The position numbers and the translations under genes are program-made. From NCBI RefSeq assembly GCF_026810505.1, contig NZ_CP101750.1:2323448-2387447 (forward strand): DNA of 64,000 bases. Direction: 5' to 3'. Below are positions 1-7,944 of the stretch, piece by piece. The stretch's first letter is position 1; each line of letters begins with the position of its first letter. Source of the stretch: Streptomyces sp. Je 1-369. Lineage in GTDB: Bacteria > Actinomycetota > Actinomycetes > Streptomycetales > Streptomycetaceae. The notes under the pieces are model-generated. The model was not told the origin of the DNA and did not search any database. It saw nothing but the letters and a program-made list of their open reading frames with translations.

Positions 1-806
1 GGGATGCCGAGGTCGTTGAGGCCGAAGTGGATGAGGACGTGGGTGACGCCGGGTACGTCGAGGGCGTCGCGTTCGAGTCGGGCGAGGGCGTGTTCGCCGA
101 TTTCGTCGGTGAGGAGCCGGTTGGCGGAGATGCCTTGGTTGACGACCCAGCCGTTGCTTCCGGCGTCCTGTAGGCGCTGGTTGAGCAGGTCGGGGAAGCG
201 GCGGTCGGTGTCGTTGGTGGTGCCGGTGCCTTCGAACCAGGAGTCTCCGAAGGCGACGGCGATGCGGGTGCCTGCGGGGGCGAGGACGTCGGCGCCGGTG
301 ATGTAGTGGCGGGTGGCGAGTTCTTCGAGGCCTTCGGTGCCGTCGAGGGTGTCTGCGGTGAGGGCGTTGCCGGGGGCGGCGTATCCGGTGCGGAGGGGGA
401 CGGCGGAGTAGGTGGAGGGTCCGGTTTCGTCGGGGAGCCAGAGGGTGAGGGCGAGTTCGTCGCCCGCGGCGACGGGGCCGTCGACGGGGTCGCTGACGAG
501 CTCCTCGCCGACGGGGATGGTGAAGTCTTCGGCGCCGGTGAAGCGGAGGGGGGTGTCGCTGCCGCTGTCGATGCCGCTGCCTTCGGTGCGTCTGGCGAGG
601 TGGGCGCCACCGATGTGGAGGGGTTCCTTGCCGTAGCGGTTGCTGAGGCGGATGCGGAGGGCGGTGCCGCCGCCGTCGAGGCGGATGATCTGGCGGAGGG
701 TGTGTCCGTCGAAGCCGCGGCGTTCGAAGAGGTCGATGGTTTCGTACGGGCTGACGAGGGCGGAGCGGAAGGCTGCGGTCCAGGCGGCGGTGGAGTCTGT
801 GGTCAT
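1..806 (-). CDS. SGNH/GDSL hydrolase, C-terminus cut by window edge
   Basis: Reading leftwards from an ATG at 804-806, the frame stays open to base 1, giving about 268 residues of a protein whose end lies outside the window. Around residue 187 there is a GDS nucleophile block (AVAFGDSW), at about 222 the block-II type NQGISANR, and near the edge the GxND block (HFGLNDLG). These are the SGNH esterase/lipase blocks; the C-terminal Asp-x-x-His block would lie beyond the edge. The first 170 residues form a beta-rich region, as in the bacterial GDSL esterases with an N-terminal jelly-roll-like domain. I see no signal peptide, so a cytoplasmic location is likely. It is transcribed divergently from the small gene at 911. 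Substrate unknown; carbohydrate esterase activity is a family-based guess. Confidence 0.85.
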   Translation of the reverse strand, partial: MTTDSTAAWTAAFRSALVSPYETIDLFERRGFDGHTLRQIIRLDGGGTALRIRLSNRYGKEPLHIGGAHLARRTEGSGIDSGSDTPLRFTGAEDFTIPVGEELVSDPVDGPVAAGDELALTLWLPDETGPSTYSAVPLRTGYAAPGNALTADTLDGTEGLEELATRHYITGADVLAPAGTRIAVAFGDSWFEGTGTTNDTDRRFPDLLNQRLQDAGSNGWVVNQGISANRLLTDEIGEHALARLERDALDVPGVTHVLIHFGLNDLGI

Positions 807-910
807 GGTGGTCTGAACCGGGGCGCGGGGGCTGTTATTTCGCTGTCATGCCCTTTTGGTGAAGGAATATTCGGGGGCGTCGGGGCGCTTGGGGCCGGAC
901 AATTCAGCCC

Positions 911-1303
911 ATGAATGAGGAACTTGCGACGGTGCTCGGCCCGGTGCTCCGCGATCTGAAGGCGACGTGTGCGGTGCGGATGAAGGTCCGCGAGGAGTGG
1001 GACGCCGCGGTCGGTGATCTGGTGGTGCTCTACGGGCCGGACGGTTCGGGTGCGGGGCTTGTACCGCGGTTCGGTTCGAGTGCGGCGGAGCGGGTGGCGG
1101 ACTTCGCGGATCAGGCGCAGGACTGGGCGGTCGAGGCGTTGTGCGCGGAGTTGAGGCCGGCTGTGTGGCCGGAGTGTCCTGAGCACCCCGACGCGCATCC
1201 GTTGGCGGCCGGGGTGGTGGGGGGTGTCGCGGTGTGGTCGTGTCCGAGGTCGCGGCGGGTGGCGGCTCGTATCGGTGAGTTGGGTGCGCCGGTCACGTCT
1301 TGA
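911..1303 (+). CDS. Conserved hypothetical protein, 130 aa
   Basis: An acidic, soluble 130-residue protein starting with ATG at 911. There is no clear Shine-Dalgarno sequence, so it could be translated from a short or absent leader. No signal peptide or membrane segment is visible. The C-terminal half has the Cys/His-containing stretch WPECPEHPDAHPL, which could bind a metal but lacks a complete recognisable motif. Its last 11 bases overlap the end of the convergent monooxygenase gene. Codon use (G/C third positions) fits a real Streptomyces gene, although the opposite strand is also open in places here. I do not recognise the family and assign no function. Confidence 0.6.
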   Translation: MNEELATVLGPVLRDLKATCAVRMKVREEWDAAVGDLVVLYGPDGSGAGLVPRFGSSAAERVADFADQAQDWAVEALCAELRPAVWPECPEHPDAHPLAAGVVGGVAVWSCPRSRRVAARIGELGAPVTS

Positions 1304-2744
1304 GGCGTACGAGGTTTCCGCGTTGTTCGCCGATGCGGCCTGTGGTGTTGGTGGGTTGTTCGGGGGTTTGGAGGCCGAAGCTGGTGAAGGCGGTGCGTTG
1401 TGGTTGGGGGTAGGGGGTGCGGCCGGTGAGGTTGTTGAGGATGGTGGCGCTGCGCCAGGCGGCGAGGCCGAGGTCGGGGGTGCCGACGCCGTGGGTGTGG
1501 CGTTCGGCGTTCTGTACGTAGATGGAGCCGGTGACGGAGGGGTCGAGGACGAGTCGGTATTGGTCGTCGATGCGGGGGCGGGCGGAGGAGTCCTTGCGGA
1601 TGTAGGGGTCGAGGCCGGCGAGGAGTTGGTCGAGGGGGCGTTCGCGGTAGCCGGTGGCGAGGACGACGGCGTCGGTGGTGAGGCGGGAGCGGGTGCCTTG
1701 TTGGAGGTGTTCGAGGTGGAGTTCGACGCGGGTGGTGGCGACGCGGCCCGCGGTGCGTACGGAGACGCCGGGGGTGAGGGTGGCGTCGGGCCAGCCGCCG
1801 TGGAGGGTGCGGCGGTAGAGCTCGTCGTGGATGGCGGTGATGGTGTCGGTGTCGATGCCTTTGTGGAGTTGCCATTGGTGGGGGACGAGGCCGTCGCGTA
1901 CGGCTTCGGGGAGTGCGTGGAAGTAGCGGGTGTAGTCGGGGGTGAAGTGTTCGAGGCCGAGTTTGGAGTACTCCATGGGGGCGAACGCTTCGGTGCGGGC
2001 GAGCCAGTGGATTTTTTCGCGTCCGGTGGGGCGGGCGCGGAGGAGGTCGAGGAAGATTTCGGCGCCGGACTGTCCTGAGCCGATGACGGTGATGTGGTCG
2101 GCGTTGAGGAGTTGTTCGCGGTGGTCTAGGTAGTCGGCGGAGTGGATGACGGGGACGTTGGGGGCTTCGGCGAGGGGTTTGAGGGGGTCGGGGATGTGGG
2201 GGGCGGTGCCGATGCCGAGGGTGATGTTGCGGGTGTGGGTGCGGCCCAGGGCTTCGGCTTCGCCTTCGGTGTCGAGTTGGGTGTAGTCGACTTCGAAGAG
2301 GTCTCGTTCGGGGTTCCAGCGGACGGCGTCGATTTGGTGTCCGAAGTGGAGTGCGGGGAGGTTTTCGCTGACCCAGCGGCAGTAGGCGTCGTATTCGGCG
2401 CGTTGGATGTGGAAGCGTTCGGCGAAGTAGAAGGGGTAGAGGCGTTCGCGGGTTTTGAGGTAGTTGAGGAAGGTCCAGGGGCTTGTGGGGTCGGCGAGGG
2501 TGACGAGGTCGGCGAGGAAGGGGACTTGGAGGCAGGCGCCTTCGATGAGGAGTCCGGGGTGCCAGTGGAAGGCGGGGCGCTGTTCGTAGAAGGCGGTGTC
2601 GAGTTCGGTGAGGGGGTGGGCGAGGGCGGCGAGGGAGAGGTTGAAGGGGCCGATGCCGATGCCGACGAGGTCTCGGGGGTGTTCGGGGGTGGTGGGTGGC
2701 GGCTGGGGTCCGGGGGGGTCGGGGGTGCCGGGGGTGCCGGTCAT
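1293..2744 (-). CDS. L-lysine/L-ornithine N-monooxygenase family (DesB-like)
   Basis: A flavin-dependent N-hydroxylating monooxygenase of 483 residues, of the IucD/PvdA/SidA/DesB family, which hydroxylates the side-chain or terminal amine of lysine, ornithine or a diamine using NADPH and O2. Visible are the FAD-binding GIGIGPFNLS near residue 29, the NADPH-binding VIGSGQSGAE in the middle, and a late VVLATGYRERP. The gene begins 4 bp inside the end of the decarboxylase upstream (ATG at 2744, stop of the neighbour at 2741), so the two are translationally coupled. A PLP decarboxylase followed by this enzyme is the first half of the desferrioxamine route (lysine to cadaverine to N-hydroxycadaverine). 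The acyltransferase (DesC) and NIS synthetase (DesD) that normally follow are not here; a convergent unrelated gene follows instead. Confidence 0.88.
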   Translation of the reverse strand: MTGTPGTPDPPGPQPPPTTPEHPRDLVGIGIGPFNLSLAALAHPLTELDTAFYEQRPAFHWHPGLLIEGACLQVPFLADLVTLADPTSPWTFLNYLKTRERLYPFYFAERFHIQRAEYDAYCRWVSENLPALHFGHQIDAVRWNPERDLFEVDYTQLDTEGEAEALGRTHTRNITLGIGTAPHIPDPLKPLAEAPNVPVIHSADYLDHREQLLNADHITVIGSGQSGAEIFLDLLRARPTGREKIHWLARTEAFAPMEYSKLGLEHFTPDYTRYFHALPEAVRDGLVPHQWQLHKGIDTDTITAIHDELYRRTLHGGWPDATLTPGVSVRTAGRVATTRVELHLEHLQQGTRSRLTTDAVVLATGYRERPLDQLLAGLDPYIRKDSSARPRIDDQYRLVLDPSVTGSIYVQNAERHTHGVGTPDLGLAAWRSATILNNLTGRTPYPQPQRTAFTSFGLQTPEQPTNTTGRIGEQRGNLVRLKT

Positions 2745-4192
2745 CGGGGGGTGGTTCCTTTCGTGTGTGCGGTTTTGGCCTTTTCGGGTTCGGTTTCTTC
2801 AGCTTCTTCGGCTTCGTGGACGAGTTTGAGGAGTGCGGTGAGGTCGGCGGGGCGGGTGTGGGGGTTGAGGAGTGTGGCCTTGAGCCAGCGGCGGCCGTCG
2901 AGGTCGGCGCGGCCGAGGACGGCGGTGCCTTCGGTGAGCAGGCGGCGTCGTACGTGGGCGATGTGGTGGTCGGTGGCGTCGGTGGGGCGGAACAGGACGG
3001 TGCTGATGGCGGGGGTGTCGTAGAGCTCGAAGGCGGGGTGGGCGTCGATGAGGTCGGCGAACTGCTGTGCCTGGTCGCAGACTTGGTCGACGAGGTGGCC
3101 GAGTCCGGTGCGTCCGAGTGCTTTGAGGGTGACGGCGATTTTGAGTACGTCGGGGCGTCGGGTGGTGCGCAGGGAGCGGCCGAGGAGGTCGGGGAGTCCT
3201 GCGTCGGTGTCGTCGTCGGCGTTGAGGTAGTCGGCGCGGTGGTTGAGGGTGTCGAGGTCGTGGGGGTCGCGGACGGCGATGAGGCCTGCGGCGGCGGGTT
3301 GCCAGCCGAGTTTGTGGAGGTCGAGGGCGACGGTGTCGGCGCGTTCGATGCCGTGCAGTTGTGCTTTGCGGGTGTCGCTGAAGAGGAGTCCTCCGCCGTA
3401 GGCGGCGTCGACGTGGAGGCGGGCGCCGTGGGCGGCGCAGAGGTCGGCGATGTCGTCGAGGGGGTCGATGAGGCCGGCGTCGGTGGTGCCTGCGGTGGCG
3501 GCGACGAGGAAGGTGCCCGGGGGGCCGCCGAGTTCGGTGAGGGCGTCGTCGAGTGCGGCGGGGTCGAGGGTGCCGGCGGGGGCGGGCACGGTGACGGGTT
3601 CGGGGAGTCCGAGGAGCCAGGCGGCGCGGGTGAGGGAGTGGTGTGCGTTGGCTCCGGCGAGGAGGCGGACGGGGCCTCGGGTGGTGGGGGCTTCGCGGGC
3701 GAGGAGGAGGGCGAGCTGGTTGGCTTCGGTGCCGCCGGTGGTGATGAGGGCGTCGCCGTTGTCGTGGACTTCCGCGGCGAGGGCGTGGGTGACGAGGGCT
3801 TCGAGTGCGGTCGCGGCGGGGGCCTGGTCCCAGGAGTCCATGGAGGGGTTGAGGGCGGACGCGGCGAGGTCGGCGGCGGTGGCGACGGCGAGGGGTGGGC
3901 AGTGGAGGTGGGCGGCGCAGAGGGGTTCGGCGGGGTCGGCGGCGCCTTGGGTGAGGGCGTGGATGAGGGTGCGGAGCGCTGTTTCGGGTCCGGTGCCGTG
4001 GTCGGGGAGGACGGGGTGGGCTGCGGCGTGGAGGTGTGCGGCGACGGCTTGGGGTCCGCCGGCGGGTAGGGGTCCGCCGCGGGCGGTGGCGCCTGTGCGG
4101 AGGGCGCCGAGCGCGATGTCGAGCAACGGCTCCAGGGCATCGGCTCCTTGGGCGCCTCCGGCGAGGGGCGGTGGGGTGCGCGGGGTACTCAT
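2741..4192 (-). CDS. Pyridoxal-phosphate group II decarboxylase (DesA-like lysine/diaminobutyrate decarboxylase)
   Basis: A PLP-dependent decarboxylase of the glutamate/lysine/aromatic amino acid (group II) family, 483 residues. The PLP lysine sits in DLHKLGWQP, preceded by the HVDAAYGGG cofactor-binding Asp; TTGGTEANQ and the ANAHHS motif are also present. Coupled to an N-monooxygenase, it most likely decarboxylates lysine to cadaverine for a hydroxamate siderophore; diaminobutyrate or ornithine are alternatives. I place the start at ATG 4190-4192, which has GAAGGA seven bases upstream. A longer frame from 4225 is open but would begin inside a 26-bp inverted repeat that looks like an operator. 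I see no classical DmdR/DtxR iron box, so iron control is unproven. Confidence 0.85.
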   Translation of the reverse strand: MSTPRTPPPLAGGAQGADALEPLLDIALGALRTGATARGGPLPAGGPQAVAAHLHAAAHPVLPDHGTGPETALRTLIHALTQGAADPAEPLCAAHLHCPPLAVATAADLAASALNPSMDSWDQAPAATALEALVTHALAAEVHDNGDALITTGGTEANQLALLLAREAPTTRGPVRLLAGANAHHSLTRAAWLLGLPEPVTVPAPAGTLDPAALDDALTELGGPPGTFLVAATAGTTDAGLIDPLDDIADLCAAHGARLHVDAAYGGGLLFSDTRKAQLHGIERADTVALDLHKLGWQPAAAGLIAVRDPHDLDTLNHRADYLNADDDTDAGLPDLLGRSLRTTRRPDVLKIAVTLKALGRTGLGHLVDQVCDQAQQFADLIDAHPAFELYDTPAISTVLFRPTDATDHHIAHVRRRLLTEGTAVLGRADLDGRRWLKATLLNPHTRPADLTALLKLVHEAEEAEETEPEKAKTAHTKGTTPR

Positions 4193-4211
4193 GGGGCTGT
4201 CCTTCGGGTGC

Positions 4212-4237
4212 GCGTACAGGGGCACCAGCCTGTACGC
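4212..4237. promoter_or_regulatory. 26-bp inverted repeat, candidate operator of the decarboxylase/monooxygenase pair
   Basis: GCGTACAGG, eight bases, then CCTGTACGC: two perfect 9-bp arms. It lies 20 to 45 bases before the decarboxylase start, where a repressor site would be expected. The arms do not match the DmdR1 iron box (TTAGG...CCTAA), so the binding protein is unknown. A transcribed hairpin in the 5' leader is another reading. Confidence 0.5.
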
Positions 4238-4726
4238 CGCGTGGGCGGTTCGTGCGAGTACCGCGGCGAAGGGAACCCGAAAGTGGTACTGCCGTGCGGA
4301 GAAAACGTGTTGGGGGTGCGGGGGGTGCTAGGGGTGCCCCTCCGGGGGCGGGGCCGCGATCTTGGGGGCTTCGGCTCCGGGCCGGGTGGGGCGGAGTGGG
4401 GTGGGGTGGGGTGGGGTTCTGGCCCCGGCTCGGGGGCAGGGGAAGAGGGACCCGGCGGCCCGGCGGCCGGGGGGCTTCTGGCCTCGGCTCGGGGCCGGGC
4501 CCCGGACCCCGGGCCCGGAAGGCAGAGGGCCGGGAACTCAGGGTCGGGAGGGGGCCGAGGTCTGGGGGTCGGCAGGGCACGTGATGGGAGGCCCGGGGCG
4601 GGCTGGGGGGCCGAAGGGCAGGGCATTGGCTGGCGGCGCCCGCCGGGCCGTTCCCGTTCACCCCGACCCGTGTCAGCCCAGCTCGTCCCCCACCCCCTGC
4701 GTCAGCCCAGCTAGCCCTCCCCCGCC
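4238..4726. other. About 490-bp intergenic region, extremely G-rich on the + strand
   Basis: This stretch between pepN and the decarboxylase holds no gene I can support. It contains a perfect run of four G4 tracts separated by single T residues (4398-4416), many further G3-G5 runs, and near pepN two imperfect copies of the pepN gene end. The promoter of the decarboxylase pair must lie at the left side. Open frames here are products of base composition. Confidence 0.6.
4398..4416 (+). other. Perfect G-quadruplex motif (G4T)3G4
   Basis: Four runs of four G separated by single T residues. This is the tightest class of intramolecular parallel quadruplex motif. It lies on the template strand for the minus-strand genes, about 200 bases upstream of the decarboxylase start, so if it folds it could affect transcription or replication rather than mRNA structure. 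Confidence 0.7.
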
Positions 4727-4748
4727 TCAGCCCACCTCGTCCCCCCTG
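4673..4748 (-). repeat. Three imperfect tandem copies of the pepN 3' end
   Basis: On the minus strand the motif GACGAGGTGGGCTGA, which includes the pepN stop codon (4727-4729), recurs as close variants ending in GCTGGGCTGA with TGA at 4702 and at 4673. Each copy is preceded by a G-rich run. Spacings are 25 and 29 bases, so it is a degenerate tandem duplication of the gene end. Confidence 0.6.
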
Positions 4749-7276
4749 GCCGTCCCGCTCTCCCGTACGCATAGTGCTCGTGCGAGGTCGTCGAGTTGAT
4801 CGATGAGTTTGCGGCGTAGGGCCGGGGTGGGGTCGGTGGCGTCCAGGCAGCGTTTGCCGAGGTGGAGGGTCTCGGGGTCGACCAGGGGGGCGGGGAAGGC
4901 GTGGCGTCCGGCGGCTTCGGCCATGGCGGTCCCGCGGCGTGCGGCGAGGGCGACGGCGTCTTCGTAGTAGCGGGGGACGTATTCGCGTACGAGGTCGGCT
5001 TGTTCGGGTTGCCAGAAGCCCTGTGCGGTGGCGGTGAAGAGGTAGTTGGAGAGGTCGTCGGAGCCGAACATGGCGTCCCAGGCGGCTCGTTTGGCGGCGG
5101 CGTCGGGGAGTGCGGCGCGGCAGCGGGCGGCGCCTTCCTGGCCGGTGGCGCTGGGGTCGCGGTCGAGTTCGGCGGTGATGGCGGTCTCGTCGGTGGCGTC
5201 GAGGACGGCGAGGCGGGTGAGGGTGCGCCAGCGGAGTTCGGGGTCGAGTTCGGGTCCGCCGGGGACGGTGCCTTCGGTGAGCCAGGCCTGGAGGGGTGCG
5301 GGTTGGGTGGCGACGTCGATGAAGCCGCGGACTGCGGTGAGGCGCAGGCCGGGGTTGGTGCCGTCCTCGGTGCGGCGGATCAGGTCGCGGCAGAGGTCGC
5401 CGAGTACGGCGAGGGCGGCGGGCCGTTCGTCGGGGGTGGCGGTGCGGTCGGCGATGTAGGTGGTGGCGAAGGTGAGGACGCCTTGGACGATGGCGAGGTC
5501 GGTTTCCTCGGGGAGGTGGGTGCGGGCGGCTTCGAGGTAGGTGGTGCCTTCGAGTTCGCCGTCGCGGACCATGTCGCGGAGGCTGTTCCAGAGGACGGCG
5601 CGGGTGAGGGCGTCGGGGACGCCGGAGAGGTCGCGCAGGGCGGTTTCCTCGGAGGCGTCGTCGAGGCGGATCTTGGCGTAGGTGAGGTCCTGGTCGTTGG
5701 GGACGATCAGGGCGGGGCGGCCGCCGTCGCGGGGGGTGTCGGTGCCGGTGGCGGGGATGTCCGTTTCGAAGCGTTCGCGCAGGACGAGGCCGGGGCCGCC
5801 GGAGAGGTCGCGGTCGTAGACGCCGACGGCGATGCGGTGGGGTCGTCCGTCTTCGTGGCCGGGGCCGCCGTCGCGGTCGACGGTGAGGGTCCAGGTGCGG
5901 CCGGAGTGGGTGACTTTGGGGGTGAGGGTGTCGACGCCGGTGGTGCGCAGCCACGCTTCGGCCCAGGCGTGGACGTCGCGGTCGGTGGCGTGGGCGAGGG
6001 AGTCGATGAAGTCGGCGAGGGTGGCGTTGCCGAATTTGTGGCGGGCGAAGTGGGTGTTGATGCCGGTGAGGAAGTCCTTTTCGCCGAGCCAGGCGACGAG
6101 CTGGCGGAGGGCGCTTGCTCCCTTGGCGTAGGAGATGCCGTCGAAGTTGAGCATCGCGGACGCGGTGTCGGGGACGGCGTCGGGGTCGGGGGCTACGGGG
6201 TGGGTGGAGGGGCGTTGGTCGGCGTCGTAGCCCCAGGTTTTGCGGGCGATGCCGAAGTCGGTCCAGGGTCCGGTGAAGCGGGTGGCTTCGGCGGTGGTCT
6301 GGAAGCCCATGTATTCGGCGAAGGACTCGTTGAGCCAGATGTCGTCCCACCAGCGGAGGGTGACGAGGTCGCCGAACCACATGTGGGCCATTTCGTGGGC
6401 GATGACCATGGCGCGGGTCTGGCGTTCGGTGTCGGTGACGGCGGAGCGGTAGATGAATTCGTCGCGGAAGGTGACGAGTCCGGGGTTCTCCATGGCGCCG
6501 GCGTTGAATTCGGGGACGAATGCCTGGTCGTAGGAGTCGAAGGGGTAGGGCTCCTCGAACTTCTCGTGGTAGCGGTCGTAGCAGGCGCGGGTGATGTCGA
6601 GGATTTCTTCGGCGTCGGCGTCCAGGTGGGGGGCGAGGGAGCGCCGGCAGTGGATGCCGAAGGGCAGGCCGCGGTGTTCGGTGCGGACGGAGTGCCAGGG
6701 GCCTGCGGCGACGGCGACGAGATAGGTGGAGATGAGGGGGGTGGGTGCGGCCCGCCATTTTCCTTCGCCGAGGTGTTCGGTGATGCCGTTGGCGAGGACG
6801 GTCCATGTGTCGGGGGCGGTGACGGTGAGCTCGAAGACGGCCTTCAGGTCGGGCTGGTCGAAGGCGGCGAAGACGCGCTGTACGTCTTCCATGAAGAGCT
6901 GGGTGTAGAGGTACGTCTCACCGTCGGTGGGGTCGGTGAAGCGGTGCATGCCTTCGCCGGTGCGGGAGTACCGCATCGTGGCGTCGACGCGGAGTTCGTG
7001 TTCGCCGGGGGTGAGGTCGTCGAGGATGAGCCGGTTGTCGGTGAGTGCGGTGGGGTCCAGCGGGTGCCCGTCGAGGGTGACGGAGCGCAGCTCGGCGGGC
7101 TTGAGTTCGACGAAGGTGGCGCCTTGGGTGCGGGCGCTGAAGCGGATGACGGTGTGGGAGTCGAAGGTGTCGCGGGCAGGGTCGGCCGCCCGGGTCAGAT
7201 CGAGCTCGACCGTGTACCGGTGGACGTCGATGAGCTGGGCTCGGGTCTGCGCTTCGTCGCGCGTCAGTACGGGCAT
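4727..7276 (-). CDS. pepN: Aminopeptidase N (M1 zinc metallopeptidase)
   Basis: A cytoplasmic M1-family aminopeptidase of 849 residues, the usual length for actinobacterial PepN, which removes N-terminal residues from peptides. The exopeptidase signature GAMEN is at residues 260-264. The zinc site HEMAH is at 294-298, followed after exactly 18 residues by the third ligand Glu317 in WLNESFAEYMG. The rest is the helical C-terminal (ERAP1-like) domain. No signal peptide is seen. The ATG at 7274-7276 has no good Shine-Dalgarno sequence, which is common for this gene class in Streptomyces. It is a single-gene unit by spacing; the secreted-protein gene upstream ends about 100 bases away with its own hairpin. 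The stop codon region is duplicated downstream. Confidence 0.97.
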   Translation of the reverse strand: MPVLTRDEAQTRAQLIDVHRYTVELDLTRAADPARDTFDSHTVIRFSARTQGATFVELKPAELRSVTLDGHPLDPTALTDNRLILDDLTPGEHELRVDATMRYSRTGEGMHRFTDPTDGETYLYTQLFMEDVQRVFAAFDQPDLKAVFELTVTAPDTWTVLANGITEHLGEGKWRAAPTPLISTYLVAVAAGPWHSVRTEHRGLPFGIHCRRSLAPHLDADAEEILDITRACYDRYHEKFEEPYPFDSYDQAFVPEFNAGAMENPGLVTFRDEFIYRSAVTDTERQTRAMVIAHEMAHMWFGDLVTLRWWDDIWLNESFAEYMGFQTTAEATRFTGPWTDFGIARKTWGYDADQRPSTHPVAPDPDAVPDTASAMLNFDGISYAKGASALRQLVAWLGEKDFLTGINTHFARHKFGNATLADFIDSLAHATDRDVHAWAEAWLRTTGVDTLTPKVTHSGRTWTLTVDRDGGPGHEDGRPHRIAVGVYDRDLSGGPGLVLRERFETDIPATGTDTPRDGGRPALIVPNDQDLTYAKIRLDDASEETALRDLSGVPDALTRAVLWNSLRDMVRDGELEGTTYLEAARTHLPEETDLAIVQGVLTFATTYIADRTATPDERPAALAVLGDLCRDLIRRTEDGTNPGLRLTAVRGFIDVATQPAPLQAWLTEGTVPGGPELDPELRWRTLTRLAVLDATDETAITAELDRDPSATGQEGAARCRAALPDAAAKRAAWDAMFGSDDLSNYLFTATAQGFWQPEQADLVREYVPRYYEDAVALAARRGTAMAEAAGRHAFPAPLVDPETLHLGKRCLDATDPTPALRRKLIDQLDDLARALCVRESGTARGDEVG

Positions 7277-7329
7277 GGGGCCATGCTGCCCGATGGGGTG
7301 GGCGCGGGTGTAGGGCCGTCCTCCGGGAG

Positions 7330-7370
7330 CGGACCGCCTGCCCGCCGGGGGGTGGCGGGGAGGCGGTCCG
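7330..7370 (-). terminator. Terminator hairpin after the secreted-protein gene
   Basis: CGGACCGCCT pairs with AGGCGGTCCG, and inside it CCCGCC pairs with GGCGGG with one G/G mismatch between the two stems. The loop is about seven bases. It lies 10 bases after the stop of the gene ending at 7380. No T-run follows, as is usual in Streptomyces. Confidence 0.75.
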
Positions 7371-7379
7371 GCACAGGCC

Positions 7380-7814
7380 CTAGGGGGCGACGCAGCCGGG
7401 CAGTTTGGCCCGTGCGGACTCGGCGACCTTCTGGCCGTTGACGTACATCTCGCTGTAGATGCCGCGGACGTGGACGAAGCCGTTGTAGCACTCCCCTGCC
7501 GCGTCCAGGGAGCCCACGGAGAAGAACTGCTTGTTGTGGCCGAACTGCTTGTCCGGGTTCCAGGAGATGTCGGACCAGATGCGGATCTCGACGGTGGCGT
7601 TGCCGCAGCCGCCGCCGCGGCGTTCGACGGTGGCCTTGGCCCTGCCGGGTCCGTCGCTGACGGGGATGTGCGCGGTGTTGGTGCACGGCAGCGAGCGGGG
7701 TGCCTTGGAGGGGCGGTGGGTGTCGGTCGGCGCGGAGTGCGCGGGTGCGGCGACGAGGGCGGGCAGGACGAGGAGCGCCGCTGCGGCGAGGCCGCGCAGC
7801 GAGGTTTTGGTCAT
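7380..7814 (-). CDS. Small secreted protein, unknown function
   Basis: A 144-residue protein beginning with a clear Sec signal peptide: a short basic start (MTKTSLRG), a hydrophobic core of about 17 residues rich in Ala, Leu and Val, and an AHSA-type cleavage site near residue 27. The mature part has four cysteines (in SLPCTN, GGCGN, GECYN and PGCVAP), likely forming two disulfides, and a beta-rich pattern with many aromatic residues. No catalytic motif is recognisable. It lies 130 bases downstream of chorismate mutase on the same strand and may be read from the same transcript, but nothing links their functions. No clear Shine-Dalgarno sequence precedes the ATG. I do not recognise the family. 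Confidence 0.75.
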   Translation of the reverse strand: MTKTSLRGLAAAALLVLPALVAAPAHSAPTDTHRPSKAPRSLPCTNTAHIPVSDGPGRAKATVERRGGGCGNATVEIRIWSDISWNPDKQFGHNKQFFSVGSLDAAGECYNGFVHVRGIYSEMYVNGQKVAESARAKLPGCVAP

Positions 7815-7944
7815 GCAGTGGTGATAGCGGTCCCTGCGGGGCGCTGAACAGCGGAGCGGCTGCCGGTCACTCGCGCGGGCGGATTAGTCGTACGGGAGAA
7901 ACGACACGGCAGGCAGCTGCGGGTGGGGGCGGCTTTGCCGCTGG

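Noticed and set aside
306-914. Gly/Glu/Val-rich frame opposite the GDSL hydrolase
   Set aside because: Antisense composition; the GDSL, NQG and GxND blocks on the other strand are decisive.
4193-4225. Longer start of the decarboxylase
   Set aside because: No ribosome site, and it would begin inside the 26-bp inverted repeat; ATG 4190-4192 has GAAGGA upstream.
4193-4300. Classical iron box (DmdR/DtxR)
   Set aside because: No TTAGG...CCTAA-type sequence was found; only the unrelated inverted repeat is present.
2799-6806. A 1300-residue open frame on the minus strand crossing the decarboxylase and pepN
   Set aside because: Arg/Pro-rich composition and overlap with two well-supported genes; it is open only because the GC-rich third positions remove stop codons.
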